A stretch of DNA of 64,000 nucleotides from Lachnospiraceae bacterium GAM79 (GCA_003584705.1 AP018536.1:3348001-3412000); one strand, 5' to 3'; shown: positions 51,750 through 61,555, numbered from the stretch's first letter. Program-made: numbers and translations. Notes: generated from the letters alone by a model not told the origin.

Positions 51750-53177
51750 TTATTTCTGGCTTGCAGGTCTGCTGCCCAGTGTCAGATTCAGCTCGATGGA
51801 TACATATTCACCGTTCTGAGGTCTCTGTACCGTTACGGTTACGGAATCACCGACCGCATAATACTGTAACGTTTTCTGCAGATCAGAGTAGGAAGAGATA
51901 CTGCTGCCGTCAAATTTGGTAATGATATCACCTTTCATGATACCGGCATTGGCTGCTGCGCTGCCTTCCTCTACAGATACTACATAGATACCTTCCGGCA
52001 TGTTGTACATCTGGGAGATCTGGGAAGTTACTTCCTGCAGGGAGATGCCGATGTAACCGACTTCATCCTCAGCTACCTTGGTTCTGGTCTGACGCTCCAT
52101 CAGATCTGCAATGATAGGACTTGCCGAAGTAATAGGGATAGCATATCCCATACCTTCTACGGCAGTACCACCGATCTTGTTGGAGTTGATACCGATAACC
52201 TCACCATTCATGTTCAGCAGTGCACCGCCGGAGTTACCGGGGTTGATGGCTGCGTTGGTCTGGATGAAAGTACCGGTAGAGCCGTTCTCCAGAGTGATCT
52301 CACGATTCAGGGCACTTACAATACCGTTGGTAACAGACTGACCATAGCCAAGGGCATTACCGATAGCGATGACCGGCTCACCAAGCTTCAGATCATCACT
52401 GCTGCCAAGTGTTGCTACTGTAATAGCATTCTTGGTATCATCACTCAGATCATTTAAAGATACTGCGATCACTGCCAGATCCATATCGGAATCCAGTCCT
52501 TTGACCTGTGCCTGTGCTTCACTGCCATCGATAAAAGTAACGGTCAGAGTATCTGCACTCTCTACTACATGATTATTGGATACGATCAGCAGTTCATCAT
52601 CGGTCTTACCTACAATGATACCGGAACCACTGGCTGCTTCTTCCTGTGTATACTGCTGTCCGAAGACATTGGCTGTCTCGGTAAAGTTATTTACGATGGA
52701 TACCATGGCAGGCATTACTTTTTCTACCACATTGGATACATCGGACTCTACATAAGTAACATTGGTAGCCAGCTGTGCACTCTGGGTACTTTCTGTCGTT
52801 GCCTCAGAAGCGATCTCATCTACCACTGCGGTATCTGTGCTGGTCGTAAACATCCCGGTTCCCTGCTGTACTGCATAGAAACCGATTCCTGCGAACAGTC
52901 CAAAGAACAATCCCAGGCTGACACTTACCATTGCCTTCCGGAAGTAACCGCCATGTTTTTGGGTTTTCTTAGGCTCCGTATTGTTGCTGCCTGTGGTTCC
53001 GCCCATCTGATATGTGGTGTAACCATTCGTGCTTCCTGCTGCACTCTGGGTAGTACTATGATTTTCATAGCCATAACTGTTTTCTGTTCTTGTCTCATTC
53101 AGATCTGCTCCACTGAATGTACCGGTTGTATTTTCATTGCCGGTTCCGTAACCGGAAAAATTATCATTCTCGTACAT
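51750..53177 (-). CDS. HtrA/DegP-like S1C serine protease
   Basis: The 475-residue membrane-anchored quality-control protease has a cytoplasmic Asn/Gly/Thr-rich N-terminus (1-80), one membrane segment at about 87-108 and a trypsin-like domain. The catalytic triad is visible: His in LIVSNNHVV, Asp in LDSDMDLAVIAV, Ser in NPGNSGGALLN. A C-terminal PDZ domain follows (YIGISLQEVTSQISQMYNM, GDIITKFDGSSI). It degrades misfolded exported proteins. AGGAGG precedes the ATG. It is transcribed in the same direction as clpX but separated by a stem-loop and the clpX promoter. Confidence 0.95.
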   Translation of the reverse strand: MYENDNFSGYGTGNENTTGTFSGADLNETRTENSYGYENHSTTQSAAGSTNGYTTYQMGGTTGSNNTEPKKTQKHGGYFRKAMVSVSLGLFFGLFAGIGFYAVQQGTGMFTTSTDTAVVDEIASEATTESTQSAQLATNVTYVESDVSNVVEKVMPAMVSIVNNFTETANVFGQQYTQEEAASGSGIIVGKTDDELLIVSNNHVVESADTLTVTFIDGSEAQAQVKGLDSDMDLAVIAVSLNDLSDDTKNAITVATLGSSDDLKLGEPVIAIGNALGYGQSVTNGIVSALNREITLENGSTGTFIQTNAAINPGNSGGALLNMNGEVIGINSNKIGGTAVEGMGYAIPITSASPIIADLMERQTRTKVAEDEVGYIGISLQEVTSQISQMYNMPEGIYVVSVEEGSAAANAGIMKGDIITKFDGSSISSYSDLQKTLQYYAVGDSVTVTVQRPQNGEYVSIELNLTLGSRPASQK

Positions 53178-53318
53178 ATTGCTTCCTCCTATCCTGTTGC
53201 AAGTGAGAAACTCTTTTTACCATTACCTGTTTCATTTCTTCCTCTCACCTTATGAACACAGTATATCCGTCAATTGTGTCCGAATTGTGATAACTTTCTG
53301 AAGCAATTATGAATCCTG

Positions 53319-53359
53319 AAAAAAAAGAGAGTCTGTTCTGCCTGCAAGCAGTCTCTCTA
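53319..53359 (-). terminator. glmS terminator
   Basis: On the minus strand AGAGAGACTG pairs with CAGACTCTCT (one mismatch) and is followed by T8. It lies 19 bases after the glmS stop codon. Confidence 0.85.
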
Positions 53360-53377
53360 TGGGTAAGTTATTACACT

Positions 53378-55204
53378 CTACTCAACAGTAACGGATTTTG
53401 CCAGGTTTCTGGGTTTATCCACGTCACAGCCGCGTCCCACTGCCACATAGTAGGAGAACAACTGCAAAGGAATGATTGCCAGAGAATTGGTAAAGTACGG
53501 ATTGGTCTCGGGGATGTATATTACATAATCCGCCGCTTTCTCAATGGCCTTGTTGCCTTCAATGGTGACTGCCATAACAAAGGCTCCTCTTGCTTTTACT
53601 TCTACCATATTACTGATGGTCTTCTGGAACAGATCCGGCTGGGTTGCCAAAGCCACTACCAGCGTACCATCTTCGATCAGAGAAATCGTACCATGTTTCA
53701 GTTCTCCGGCTGCATAAGCCTCAGAATGAATATAGGAAATCTCTTTCAGTTTCAGGGATCCTTCCAGCGAGATTGCATAGTCAATACCGCGTCCGATGAA
53801 GAAAATATCTCTTGCTCCCACGTAACGATTGGCAAAATGCTGAATCTTCTCCTTCTGTCCCAGAAGCAGTTCGATCTGATCCGGCAGGCATCTTAAATCT
53901 GTCAGCATACCGGCGAACTTCTCCTGATCAATAGTACCACGTACCCTGGCGAATTTCATAGCCAGCATGTAAAGTGCAGTTAGCTGTGCACTGTAAGCCT
54001 TGGTGGTAGCCACTGCGATCTCGGGACCTGCCCAGGTATACATAACACTGTCTGCCTCTCTGGCAATGGAGCTTCCCACCACATTGACAATGCCCAGTAC
54101 CTTGAAGCCCCTTTCCCTGGACTCTCTCAGTGCTGCCAGAGTATCTGCCGTCTCACCGGACTGGCTGATGACAATGACCATATTACCCTTCTGAAGAATC
54201 GGATCACGATAACGGAATTCACTGGCCACATCCACTTCTACCGGGATTCTTGCCAGACCCTCGATCACATATTTTGCGGTAACTCCGGTATGATATGCGG
54301 AGCCGCAGGCCACAATATGGATCTTCGTGATCTCTTTGATCTCTTCATCACTCATGTTCAGCTCTTCGATCACAATATCATTATCCTTGATTCTCGGAGA
54401 GATGGTATCGTTGATGGTCTTCGGCTGCTCATAGATCTCTTTCAGCATGAAGTGCTCATATCCAGCCTTTTCTGCCGCATTGGCATCCCAGTCAATGGTC
54501 ACCGGCTGCTTCTCGATCTCTTCCTCATCCACGGAGAAGAAACGCAGACTACCCTGCTGTAATTCCACAACTTCCTGATTGTCTACATAATATACGGTTC
54601 TGGTATATTTCAATATCGCAGGAACATCGGAAGCGATAAAGCTGCCGTTGTCGCTCTTTCCCACGATCAGCGGGCTGTCCTTGCGGGCTGCAAAAATCTT
54701 ATCCGGCTGATCTGCAAACATGATTCCCAGCGCATAAGAGCCTTCCACACGATGAAGCACCTTCGTGATGGCTTCCAGAGGATTTCCCTTGTAATAATAG
54801 TCTAACAGATGTGCCAATACCTCGGTATCAGTCTCGGATACGAACTGATACCCCTTATCCTGCATCTTTTTCTTCAGGGGAATATAGTTCTCGATAATGC
54901 CGTTGTGTACCACGGCAATGGTTCCCGCATTGTTCATATGCGGATGGGAATTGATATCGCTGGGAGCTCCGTGAGTTGCCCAACGGGTATGTCCGATACC
55001 GGAGGTTCCTTTCATATTCTCTCCGCCGTGGGTCAGGTTCTCCAGAACCTTAAGTCTTCCCACTGCTTTTCTGGTGTTGATCTTCTCACCGTCAAAAATC
55101 GCCATACCTGCGGAATCATATCCACGGTATTCCAGCTTGGACAGACCGTCCAGAATGATCGGCGCTGCCTGTTCTGTTCCAATATAACCTACAATACCAC
55201 ACAT
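53378..55204 (-). CDS. glmS: Glutamine-fructose-6-phosphate aminotransferase (isomerizing)
   Basis: The 608-residue enzyme makes glucosamine-6-phosphate from fructose-6-phosphate and glutamine, the first step to UDP-GlcNAc. The N-terminal nucleophile amidotransferase starts at Cys2 (MCGIVGYIG), with GIGHTRWATHG. The two SIS sugar-isomerase domains show VACGSAYHTG, then ISQSGETADT and FIGRGIDYAISLEG, and the C-terminus is KPRNLAKSVTVE. Start at the ATG 55204, with AAAGGA nine bases before; an upstream frame extension overlaps the glycosyltransferase gene. There is no glmS ribozyme: only 2 bases separate it from the upstream stop. Confidence 0.97.
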   Translation of the reverse strand: MCGIVGYIGTEQAAPIILDGLSKLEYRGYDSAGMAIFDGEKINTRKAVGRLKVLENLTHGGENMKGTSGIGHTRWATHGAPSDINSHPHMNNAGTIAVVHNGIIENYIPLKKKMQDKGYQFVSETDTEVLAHLLDYYYKGNPLEAITKVLHRVEGSYALGIMFADQPDKIFAARKDSPLIVGKSDNGSFIASDVPAILKYTRTVYYVDNQEVVELQQGSLRFFSVDEEEIEKQPVTIDWDANAAEKAGYEHFMLKEIYEQPKTINDTISPRIKDNDIVIEELNMSDEEIKEITKIHIVACGSAYHTGVTAKYVIEGLARIPVEVDVASEFRYRDPILQKGNMVIVISQSGETADTLAALRESRERGFKVLGIVNVVGSSIAREADSVMYTWAGPEIAVATTKAYSAQLTALYMLAMKFARVRGTIDQEKFAGMLTDLRCLPDQIELLLGQKEKIQHFANRYVGARDIFFIGRGIDYAISLEGSLKLKEISYIHSEAYAAGELKHGTISLIEDGTLVVALATQPDLFQKTISNMVEVKARGAFVMAVTIEGNKAIEKAADYVIYIPETNPYFTNSLAIIPLQLFSYYVAVGRGCDVDKPRNLAKSVTVE

Positions 55205-55206
55205 AG

Positions 55207-56145
55207 TCATACATCCTTTCTGTTCTGTTTCCAGTATTCCTTGTTGGAAGTAAAAGCAAGTACCCATTTTTTCGGGAGCCTGCGATAGTTCTTTCCCAGT
55301 AAATAACCTGCATATTTACAGGCGCATTGCATATAAAAATGGGGCAATCCGGCAGACATATGGTTGCTGCGCAAATATACCGTCACATCTTTCACCATTC
55401 GTTTTCCCTCGGACTCCGAAGGATATGCTGCAAAAATCTCGGGATGCTCTGCCTGCGATACTCCCAGGTCAAAGTTTCTGTGGAACTGCTGCCCGTTGGT
55501 ATAATTATGAGAATGCACCACCTGCGCATCCGCCGCATAAGCCACAGAGTATCCTGCTTCCACCGCCTTTGCCGCATAGATCATATCTTCATTAAATATC
55601 GTATGTCTGACGAACCCGCCCAGTTCCTCATAGATCTCCCGGCGATAGGCCGCACAGACATTGGAGCAGAAAAAGGTCTTGATCCCCAGGCTGTCCAGGT
55701 CTGCTGCCGATTTGATCCGGGACTTTGCCGGATAGTTAAATTCTCTGGTATAGCTCTCCACCGGTGTCGAATCCTCTCTGGGCAGCTGTCTCGCATAGGC
55801 CACCGCCACTTCCCCCTGCAGGGGTTCCACCAGTTTTTCGATCAGCCTGTCATCTTTCGGCATGGCATCCTGTGTCATCATCACGAAGACATCCGCAGAA
55901 GACTTTTTTACTCCCATCCGTCTCGTACCGCCATGATCGAACTCTCTTTTGGATACATGGTATACCTTGATATTCTGATAGGTTTCCAGAAATCTGATTC
56001 CGTAGATCAGCTGATCAAAATATTTTTCTTCCGTATTCAGAAGAATCACCTGATGTACCGGTACGCTCTGACTGCCCAGTTTATCCAATAATGTAAATAA
56101 TTCTTTTCCCGGCTTATACAGGGGAATGATCACATCTATCTCCAT
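55207..56145 (-). CDS. GT2 glycosyltransferase (rhamnosyltransferase-like)
   Basis: This 312-residue GT-A fold enzyme starts EIDVIIPLYKPGKELFTLLD and has the DxD-equivalent in VFVMMTQDAMPKDDR. The YHVSKREFDHGGTRRMG segment and FCSNVCAAYRREIYEELGGF, then FNEDMIYAAKAVEAGY, are typical of rhamnosyltransferases of cell-wall polysaccharide clusters. The C-terminus has hydrophobic and basic stretches for membrane contact. It ends 2 bases before the glmS start, so glmS translation is likely coupled, a link of wall sugar supply to glycan assembly. GAGGAGC precedes the ATG. Confidence 0.88.
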   Translation of the reverse strand: MEIDVIIPLYKPGKELFTLLDKLGSQSVPVHQVILLNTEEKYFDQLIYGIRFLETYQNIKVYHVSKREFDHGGTRRMGVKKSSADVFVMMTQDAMPKDDRLIEKLVEPLQGEVAVAYARQLPREDSTPVESYTREFNYPAKSRIKSAADLDSLGIKTFFCSNVCAAYRREIYEELGGFVRHTIFNEDMIYAAKAVEAGYSVAYAADAQVVHSHNYTNGQQFHRNFDLGVSQAEHPEIFAAYPSESEGKRMVKDVTVYLRSNHMSAGLPHFYMQCACKYAGYLLGKNYRRLPKKWVLAFTSNKEYWKQNRKDV

Positions 56146-56256
56146 GTCAGAGCGCTCCTCACTTTTCCAATCTCTGGTTCATTATACTTTAACTCTTATT
56201 GCGGCACAAGCCTTTTCCTACTGTCCAAAAGGCTTATAACCTTCTGGGTAATGCAC

Positions 56257-56290
56257 AAGGGAGCCCCGGCAGATTCCGGAAGACTCCCTT
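56257..56290 (-). terminator. LCP gene terminator
   Basis: AAGGGAG..CCGG pairs with CCGG..CTCCCTT (11 pairs with two interruptions), 34 bases after the LCP stop on the minus strand. It separates the LCP gene from the glycosyltransferase. Confidence 0.65.
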
Positions 56291-56323
56291 GTATTCCTGT
56301 TGCTTTACTCTATACACTGTTTC

Positions 56324-57535
56324 TTACTTATTCAGATAAGGTGATGTGTCAGATTCAATCTTATTGCTGTATTCCTTCACGTTGCTGGTTACGGAATAGC
56401 TGGCATCATCAAACAGGAACTGATGCAGCCATACTACATTGCTTTCGAGATTTACCGGAATAACACAGCTTCCCTTTGCACCGATATTGCCGGTGTCACG
56501 CATGGTCTCTTCGGGGAAACCTCCTTCGTCCACTATGCGATAATTTGAAATATTGCTCAGCAGATCCAGGATGTCCTTGGAATCCAGACTGGTGTAAATA
56601 TCGTCGATGACACTGTTGAATACCTTGGACAATGTTGCATAATCTGCTTTCTTTGCCTGATCTTCGATTGCCTGAATGACTTCACGCTGACGGGCAGCAC
56701 GCTTAAAGTCGTTACCAGCGGTATAACGGATACGGCAGTAAGCAGTAGCCTGCAGACCATTCAACAGCTGCATACCGGTCTCAGTTACCGGTGTATAATC
56801 GCATTTCAAAACTTCTGCAATACCGATCTGATAGTTGTTGATATGCTTGATCTCCTCAGAGTCCACATCAATATAGACACCGCCCAGACCGTCGATCACT
56901 TCGCTCAGTCCTTTATAGCCTACGGTCACAAAGTTCGTAATATCCATATCCAGATTCATGTTCAGCATCTTAACCGCCTGCTCTGCTCCGCCATAGGAAT
57001 AAGCGGAATTACATTTCTGGTAGGAATCCGTACCGATATTCAGGTACGTATCACGATATACGCTGACCAGTTTGATATCACCGGTATCCATGTTGATGCT
57101 GGCGATCATGATACTATCGCTTCGGCTGCCCTTGTACAGCTGGCTTTCCTTGGTGGCATCCACACCGAACAGGGCAATGTTCATATAGCCCTTCATAGTT
57201 TCATCCTGCTGCACCTCTTCGGGAATCTGAAGTTCTTCTGTCTCCAGAACGGTTACCTTGGGGCCCTCATTGCTGGTATGAGTCATTACCAGATACAATA
57301 CTGCTACCATGAACAGGATCACTACGATCTCTACGCCAAAGATGATAACCTTTCTTCTCTTCCTGGCTGCACGCTGTTTGGCAGACATTCTCTTCTGTCC
57401 GTTCGCAGCTCCGGTTCTCTGTCCACTGCCGGCAGGTCTCTGTCCTGTAGGTCTCTGTGCGCTTCCGGAAGGTTTTCTTCCGCTTCCGGCAGGTCTCTGA
57501 CTATTGCCGCCATTGTTGTTAGAATTTGTTGCCAT
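56324..57535 (-). CDS. LytR-CpsA-Psr (LCP) family ligase
   Basis: The 403-residue protein has a cytoplasmic Asn/Gly/Arg-rich, disordered N-terminus (1-60, with repeated QRPAGSG-like units), one membrane segment at about 64-88, then the extracellular LCP domain: NIALFGVDATKESQLYKGSRSD with the Arg/Asp that bind the polyprenyl pyrophosphate, YRDTYLNIG, GLGGVYIDVDSEE, and CRIRYTAGNDFKRAARQREV. LCP proteins attach wall polysaccharides from lipid carriers to peptidoglycan. It is the gene after the initiating transferase, 17 bases away, so the two are one operon. AAGGAG precedes its ATG. Confidence 0.93.
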   Translation of the reverse strand: MATNSNNNGGNSQRPAGSGRKPSGSAQRPTGQRPAGSGQRTGAANGQKRMSAKQRAARKRRKVIIFGVEIVVILFMVAVLYLVMTHTSNEGPKVTVLETEELQIPEEVQQDETMKGYMNIALFGVDATKESQLYKGSRSDSIMIASINMDTGDIKLVSVYRDTYLNIGTDSYQKCNSAYSYGGAEQAVKMLNMNLDMDITNFVTVGYKGLSEVIDGLGGVYIDVDSEEIKHINNYQIGIAEVLKCDYTPVTETGMQLLNGLQATAYCRIRYTAGNDFKRAARQREVIQAIEDQAKKADYATLSKVFNSVIDDIYTSLDSKDILDLLSNISNYRIVDEGGFPEETMRDTGNIGAKGSCVIPVNLESNVVWLHQFLFDDASYSVTSNVKEYSNKIESDTSPYLNK

Positions 57536-57552
57536 CTTGTCTTCTCCTTGTA

Positions 57553-58959
57553 CTAATAAGCATTTTTATTGATAAATCCTGTAAAGAACGTCATAAGAAT
57601 GATCTTGATATCAAATCCAATGGTCCAGTTCTCAATATAGTAAATATCATATTCGATTCTCTTCTTGATGGAGGAATCACCGCGCAAGCCATTCACCTGT
57701 GCCCATCCGGTCAGTCCCGGCCGTACCTGATGTTTTACCATGTAACGAGGAATCTCTTCCTTGAACTTTTCCACAAACTGCGGTCTTTCCGGTCTGGGAC
57801 CGACCAGACTCATATCTCCCTTTAAGATATTGAACAGCTGGGGAAGTTCATCGATACTGGTACGTCTGAGAACCTTACCGATACCGGTGACTCTGGGGTC
57901 ATTGCGTACCGTCCATCCCTTTTTCTCTTCCGCCGCCGTCTGCATTGCCATGCTGCGGAATTTGTACATATAAAACGGCTTATTATGAAGTCCTACCCGT
58001 TCCTGCTTAAAGATCACCGGTCCCGGGCTGGACAGCTTTACCAGAATTGCTGATATGAGCATGATCGGTGAGGTAATAATGATACCGAAAATGGAACCAA
58101 CGATATCCATTGCCCGCTTGATCACCATATTGCCTGTGTTCGTCAGCGGTACATACCGGATATTGATCACCGGTAATCCCATCAGATCCTCCGTATAGGG
58201 TCTGCTGGGGATCAGACTGCTGTAATCCGGAATGAATTTGGTGTGCACCCCGGATTTCTCACAGATATCCACCACACCTTCCAGATAATCATAATCCTTC
58301 AGGGAAAGTGTGATTGCGATTTCATCCAGCTTGTTCTCCGGAAGGATGTATTCCAGATTACCAAGCGTTCCCAGTACTTTCACTCCCTTGTAGGTCGTGC
58401 CTCCGGGGATATGCTCATCCAGAATACCGCACACCACATATCCCCATTGGGGATTGCTGAGGATTCTGTCGATATATTCCTCTGCCGCCCGGGAATATCC
58501 TACCAGCAAAATATGCTTCAGGTTGTACCCCTTTTTCCGTATGGAACGCAATGCCTTGCGCATGATGATACGGAATACGGAAGTCAGAAAAACATTCAGA
58601 ACATAAAAAATCGCCATGACGGATCGTGAAAAGTTGATCTCACGGATGATCATATATAAAATAATGATCAAAGCCGCCAGGCCAATGGTATTTGCCTGCA
58701 GAATGCTGTAGATCTCATGTCTGCGGCGGACGGTACGCTTCGGTGAATACACACTGCACCGGTAATACAGGAACATATAACCGGGTACAATAAAGGGAAG
58801 CAACATGTAGTAATCCCGCACCGGCAGGACACCGATCCCCGGACCGTCATTTAAGATATAAAATTTGATATAATAGGCAAGGACAAAAGATACTGCTGTG
58901 ATCAGCGCATCTATTATCACAAGAAGCCTGTTAAAGACTTTCTGGTTGTCTTTTATCAT
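57553..58959 (-). CDS. Polyprenyl-phosphate sugar-phosphate transferase (initiating, WbaP/CpsE-like)
   Basis: The membrane protein has 468 residues from the ATG at 58959; an in-frame GTG is nine bases upstream. Four N-terminal membrane helices and a CoA-binding-like Rossmann segment (LKHILLVGYSRAAEEYIDRI) precede the C-terminal bacterial-sugar-transferase domain: KRAMDIVGSIFGIIITSP, FKQERVGLHNKPFYMYKFRSM (read in parts), and RRTSIDELPQLFNILKGDMS. It loads the first sugar phosphate onto undecaprenyl phosphate to start polysaccharide synthesis. Its promoter is at 59008-59036. Confidence 0.93.
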   Translation of the reverse strand: MIKDNQKVFNRLLVIIDALITAVSFVLAYYIKFYILNDGPGIGVLPVRDYYMLLPFIVPGYMFLYYRCSVYSPKRTVRRRHEIYSILQANTIGLAALIIILYMIIREINFSRSVMAIFYVLNVFLTSVFRIIMRKALRSIRKKGYNLKHILLVGYSRAAEEYIDRILSNPQWGYVVCGILDEHIPGGTTYKGVKVLGTLGNLEYILPENKLDEIAITLSLKDYDYLEGVVDICEKSGVHTKFIPDYSSLIPSRPYTEDLMGLPVINIRYVPLTNTGNMVIKRAMDIVGSIFGIIITSPIMLISAILVKLSSPGPVIFKQERVGLHNKPFYMYKFRSMAMQTAAEEKKGWTVRNDPRVTGIGKVLRRTSIDELPQLFNILKGDMSLVGPRPERPQFVEKFKEEIPRYMVKHQVRPGLTGWAQVNGLRGDSSIKKRIEYDIYYIENWTIGFDIKIILMTFFTGFINKNAY

Positions 58960-59007
58960 ACGGGTCACCCAATCTTTAAGTCCGAAAAGCTTCTTTTCAA
59001 CGATTTC

Positions 59008-59036
59008 ATTCTACAATAACGGTGGTTTTTTCTCAA
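59008..59036 (-). promoter_or_regulatory. Promoter of the transferase-LCP operon
   Basis: On the minus strand TTGAGA (59036-59031) and TAGAAT (59013-59008) are spaced by 17 bases. The leader to the ATG at 58959 would be about 40 bases. Confidence 0.65.
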
Positions 59037-59060
59037 CTTAAGAATTTATGAAGCGATTTC

Positions 59061-60077
59061 TTAAGATTTCATAAGAATTCGAAAAACATTCAGGTATAAT
59101 TGCCACTGAATCTTCACATAATTCCATAAATGACTCCATTGAAAGCGCACTTTTGCCTGCTTTCCCACAGGACCCACAGTACGTTTCCACCCTTCTGCCA
59201 GTCCCTTTAAATATAGTTTTCCCATTCTCTTCTTGCAAAAAAACAGAAATTTTATGCCAAATCCAAGCAAAAAGAACGGCAGATTCAGGATCCACTGTAG
59301 TAGCGGCATATTTTTGCCGATGACATAGATATTATTGGAAGAAGACAGTTCCGTTTTCCGGGAATTGTAGCGGGATCCCGTAGAAGCACTGCCGTAATGC
59401 AGAACGGATGCCGTCGGCTCGTACCGGTTCTCATAGCCGTAGATCCGGGCACGGTAACCGATATCCAGATCTTCCAGATAAGCAAAATGCGCTTCGTCAA
59501 AATAACCGATCTCCTCAAATACCTGACGTCTGTAAATTGCCGCTCCGCCACAGGCTGAGAATATGCTGACATTCTTGTCATAATCCACAGCAGGCCGGCC
59601 TTTTCCCCGGGAATATGCCCATCCCAGAACGCAGTAGCGGTCTCCCGCATCATCCAGCAGCTCTGGCTTATCCCACATAAGCATTTTGGCGCTGACGGAA
59701 AAGATCTTTTCATCCTTCCGAATGGCATCATACAATCCTTTCACAAATCCAGCTTCTACTCTGGTATCGTTGTTCAACAGGATCACATAGGGGCTTCGTG
59801 CCTCCCGGATTCCCAGATTCACCGCATGACAGAAGCCGGTGTTCTCCGGCAGGGCGATCAGACGCACCTGCGGTTTTCCCCCCTCTTCTGCCGGTGCCTC
59901 TTTTTTGCGACACCATTCGCTGTCCAGATATTCCACGCTCCCGTCAGCAGAACCATTGTCTATGATCAGCACTTCATATTCCGGTGCATTTTCCTGTCCC
60001 TGACGCAGGGAAGCCATGCATTCCGGTAAATATTTCATTCCGTTGTAATTGGGTATAACGACGGTTACTTCCTTCAT
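59061..60077 (-). CDS. GT2 glycosyltransferase
   Basis: The 338-residue GT-A enzyme has EVTVVIPNYNGMKYLPECMA, the acceptor-loop VILLNNDTRVEAGFV with an N-N-D-T metal site, and CGGAAIYRRQVFEEIGYFDE, then FAYLEDLDIGYRARIYG. This is the rhamnosyl/WcaA-like family of wall-polysaccharide genes. The C-terminus has a membrane-associated hydrophobic helix (LLQWILNLPFFLLGFGIKFL). The ATG at 60077 overlaps the upstream stop as ATGA, so translation is coupled; a start at 60089 is possible but lies inside the previous gene. Confidence 0.9.
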   Translation of the reverse strand: MKEVTVVIPNYNGMKYLPECMASLRQGQENAPEYEVLIIDNGSADGSVEYLDSEWCRKKEAPAEEGGKPQVRLIALPENTGFCHAVNLGIREARSPYVILLNNDTRVEAGFVKGLYDAIRKDEKIFSVSAKMLMWDKPELLDDAGDRYCVLGWAYSRGKGRPAVDYDKNVSIFSACGGAAIYRRQVFEEIGYFDEAHFAYLEDLDIGYRARIYGYENRYEPTASVLHYGSASTGSRYNSRKTELSSSNNIYVIGKNMPLLQWILNLPFFLLGFGIKFLFFCKKRMGKLYLKGLAEGWKRTVGPVGKQAKVRFQWSHLWNYVKIQWQLYLNVFRILMKS

Positions 60078-61498
60078 AGTCTCTCCCATTTCTCCGGATA
60101 CTCCGGCAGATACAGCAGTCTTCCCCGTTTTCGTAATGCTTCCGATAATTGCAGACTTAAAAGCCGGATATCTGCCCCGGCAGGCAGTGTGGAGCTGTCA
60201 AATACCGGCTGTTGTTCCGGACCTCTTACTACTTCCGTATAAGGCACTCCCACGATTTTTTCAAACAATTCCCTGTCAGCTGACCGGATCCTGATGCACC
60301 GAAGGTCTAACGCTTCTGCATCCTGGGACAGCTCCGCCCGGTGAAGATAACCACCAAAGTCCTTCGGCAGTCCCTCGTAGAACACCTTTCCGTCCGCAGT
60401 CATTCTGCCGCCGGCGATCCTGCCGCGGTTTTTCCCGGACAGCACTCTGCCACCTACGGCAGCCACATCCGGTCTCTCCTGTAATACCTCTGTATATTGT
60501 AACCGATAAAATCCTACATGTCTGGTCTCCTCTGCCTTTGCCGGGATCCCACGCTCTGCCGCATGATCCTGCAGTGCACGCAGCCCCGCTTCGTAAGCAT
60601 ATTTCTTGCTGTGGGGATTGGCTGCTGTAGATGCTTCATGGCATCTCCAGTGATACAGCACTCTGGGAATATGAAGAATTCTCTCCTCCCCGGAGCGGCC
60701 ATCTGCAGCCAGCACCTCTGACACTGCCCGCAGCACCAGATCATAGTCCTGGGCACCGTCGCATTCTGGCCGGAATGCAAGTTTCTTCATCAGATCTGCA
60801 TCCATCACCAGAAAATGGCAGATATAGTTATTACTCAGGATTAAATCGTAATTAAAGTCTTCTTTATGGTTGGGATCGTAATATTTTGTCTCATCCCCGT
60901 TGCATTTGTCTTCATCCGAATAAGCGAATGCGACTCTGACACCTCTGTCATTTGCTTTGGTAATAGCATCCGCCATCTCATACAGAGCATCCGGTGTCAA
61001 TACATCATCATGATCCAGCAGGCCGATATATTCTCCCCTTGCATAGGGTAATGCCTGATTGGTATTCGCCGCAATTCCGGCATTTTCCGTAAGATGTATA
61101 TAGTGGATCCTTGCATCCGCTGCAATAGTTTCCGCATTTTCCGGGAGCCGTTCTGTCAGGAATCCCTGATTTGTCAACGTCTCCTCCACACTGTGATCCT
61201 CTGTGGCATCCGCCAGAATCAGTTCCCAGTGAGGATAGCTCTGTTGCATAACGCTTGTTATCATTCTGTTCAGATAGATTTCCGGGGTACGGTACAACGG
61301 CACCACAATGCTGAGTGTAACCGGATTATCCCATTTTCTGCAACTTTGCCTTTCCAGTTCCTCTTCCGGACAGGGCACATAAAAATAGCGGTCTGTCTCT
61401 GTCAGGCGTTCCCTTACAGAGATCCAGGTTTCCCTCAGGCCGTTGCGTTGCAGATAATATAGAGTTTTCTTAAGGTTTGCTATGTTCAGCTTTGCCAC
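60074..61498 (-). CDS. GT2 glycosyltransferase with degenerate second domain
   Basis: This is a 474-residue protein. The start is the GTG at 61498 with GGAGG six bases before; the frame is open further upstream but that is the pgcA terminator region. After a ~55-residue helical lead, the catalytic GT-A domain reads VTLSIVVPLYRTPEIYLNRM, then IGLLDHDDVLTPDALYEMAD with the DHDD metal site. The C-terminal ~150 residues (VAAVGGRVLSGKNRGRIAGG..) resemble the second domain of the larger enzyme at 63467 but lack its ALxD/EDVD catalytic parts, so that half is probably non-catalytic. In operon with the following GT2. Confidence 0.88.
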   Translation of the reverse strand: MAKLNIANLKKTLYYLQRNGLRETWISVRERLTETDRYFYVPCPEEELERQSCRKWDNPVTLSIVVPLYRTPEIYLNRMITSVMQQSYPHWELILADATEDHSVEETLTNQGFLTERLPENAETIAADARIHYIHLTENAGIAANTNQALPYARGEYIGLLDHDDVLTPDALYEMADAITKANDRGVRVAFAYSDEDKCNGDETKYYDPNHKEDFNYDLILSNNYICHFLVMDADLMKKLAFRPECDGAQDYDLVLRAVSEVLAADGRSGEERILHIPRVLYHWRCHEASTAANPHSKKYAYEAGLRALQDHAAERGIPAKAEETRHVGFYRLQYTEVLQERPDVAAVGGRVLSGKNRGRIAGGRMTADGKVFYEGLPKDFGGYLHRAELSQDAEALDLRCIRIRSADRELFEKIVGVPYTEVVRGPEQQPVFDSSTLPAGADIRLLSLQLSEALRKRGRLLYLPEYPEKWERL

Positions 61499-61517
61499 GG
61501 ATACCTCCACTTTTATA

Positions 61518-61555
61518 AAAGAGCAAATCGCCCTTCCCGGGCGATTCGCTCTTAA
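61518..61555 (-). terminator. pgcA terminator
   Basis: AAGAGCAAATCGCCC (61519-61533) pairs with GGGCGATTCGCTCTT (61539-61553), one bulge, and is followed by TTTTAT on the minus strand. It is just upstream of the GT2 start and ends the phosphomutase transcript. Confidence 0.85.

Noticed and set aside
54900-55300. glmS ribozyme expected upstream of glmS in Firmicutes
   Set aside because: The glycosyltransferase stop is 2 bases before the glmS ATG, and no ribozyme core sequence was seen.
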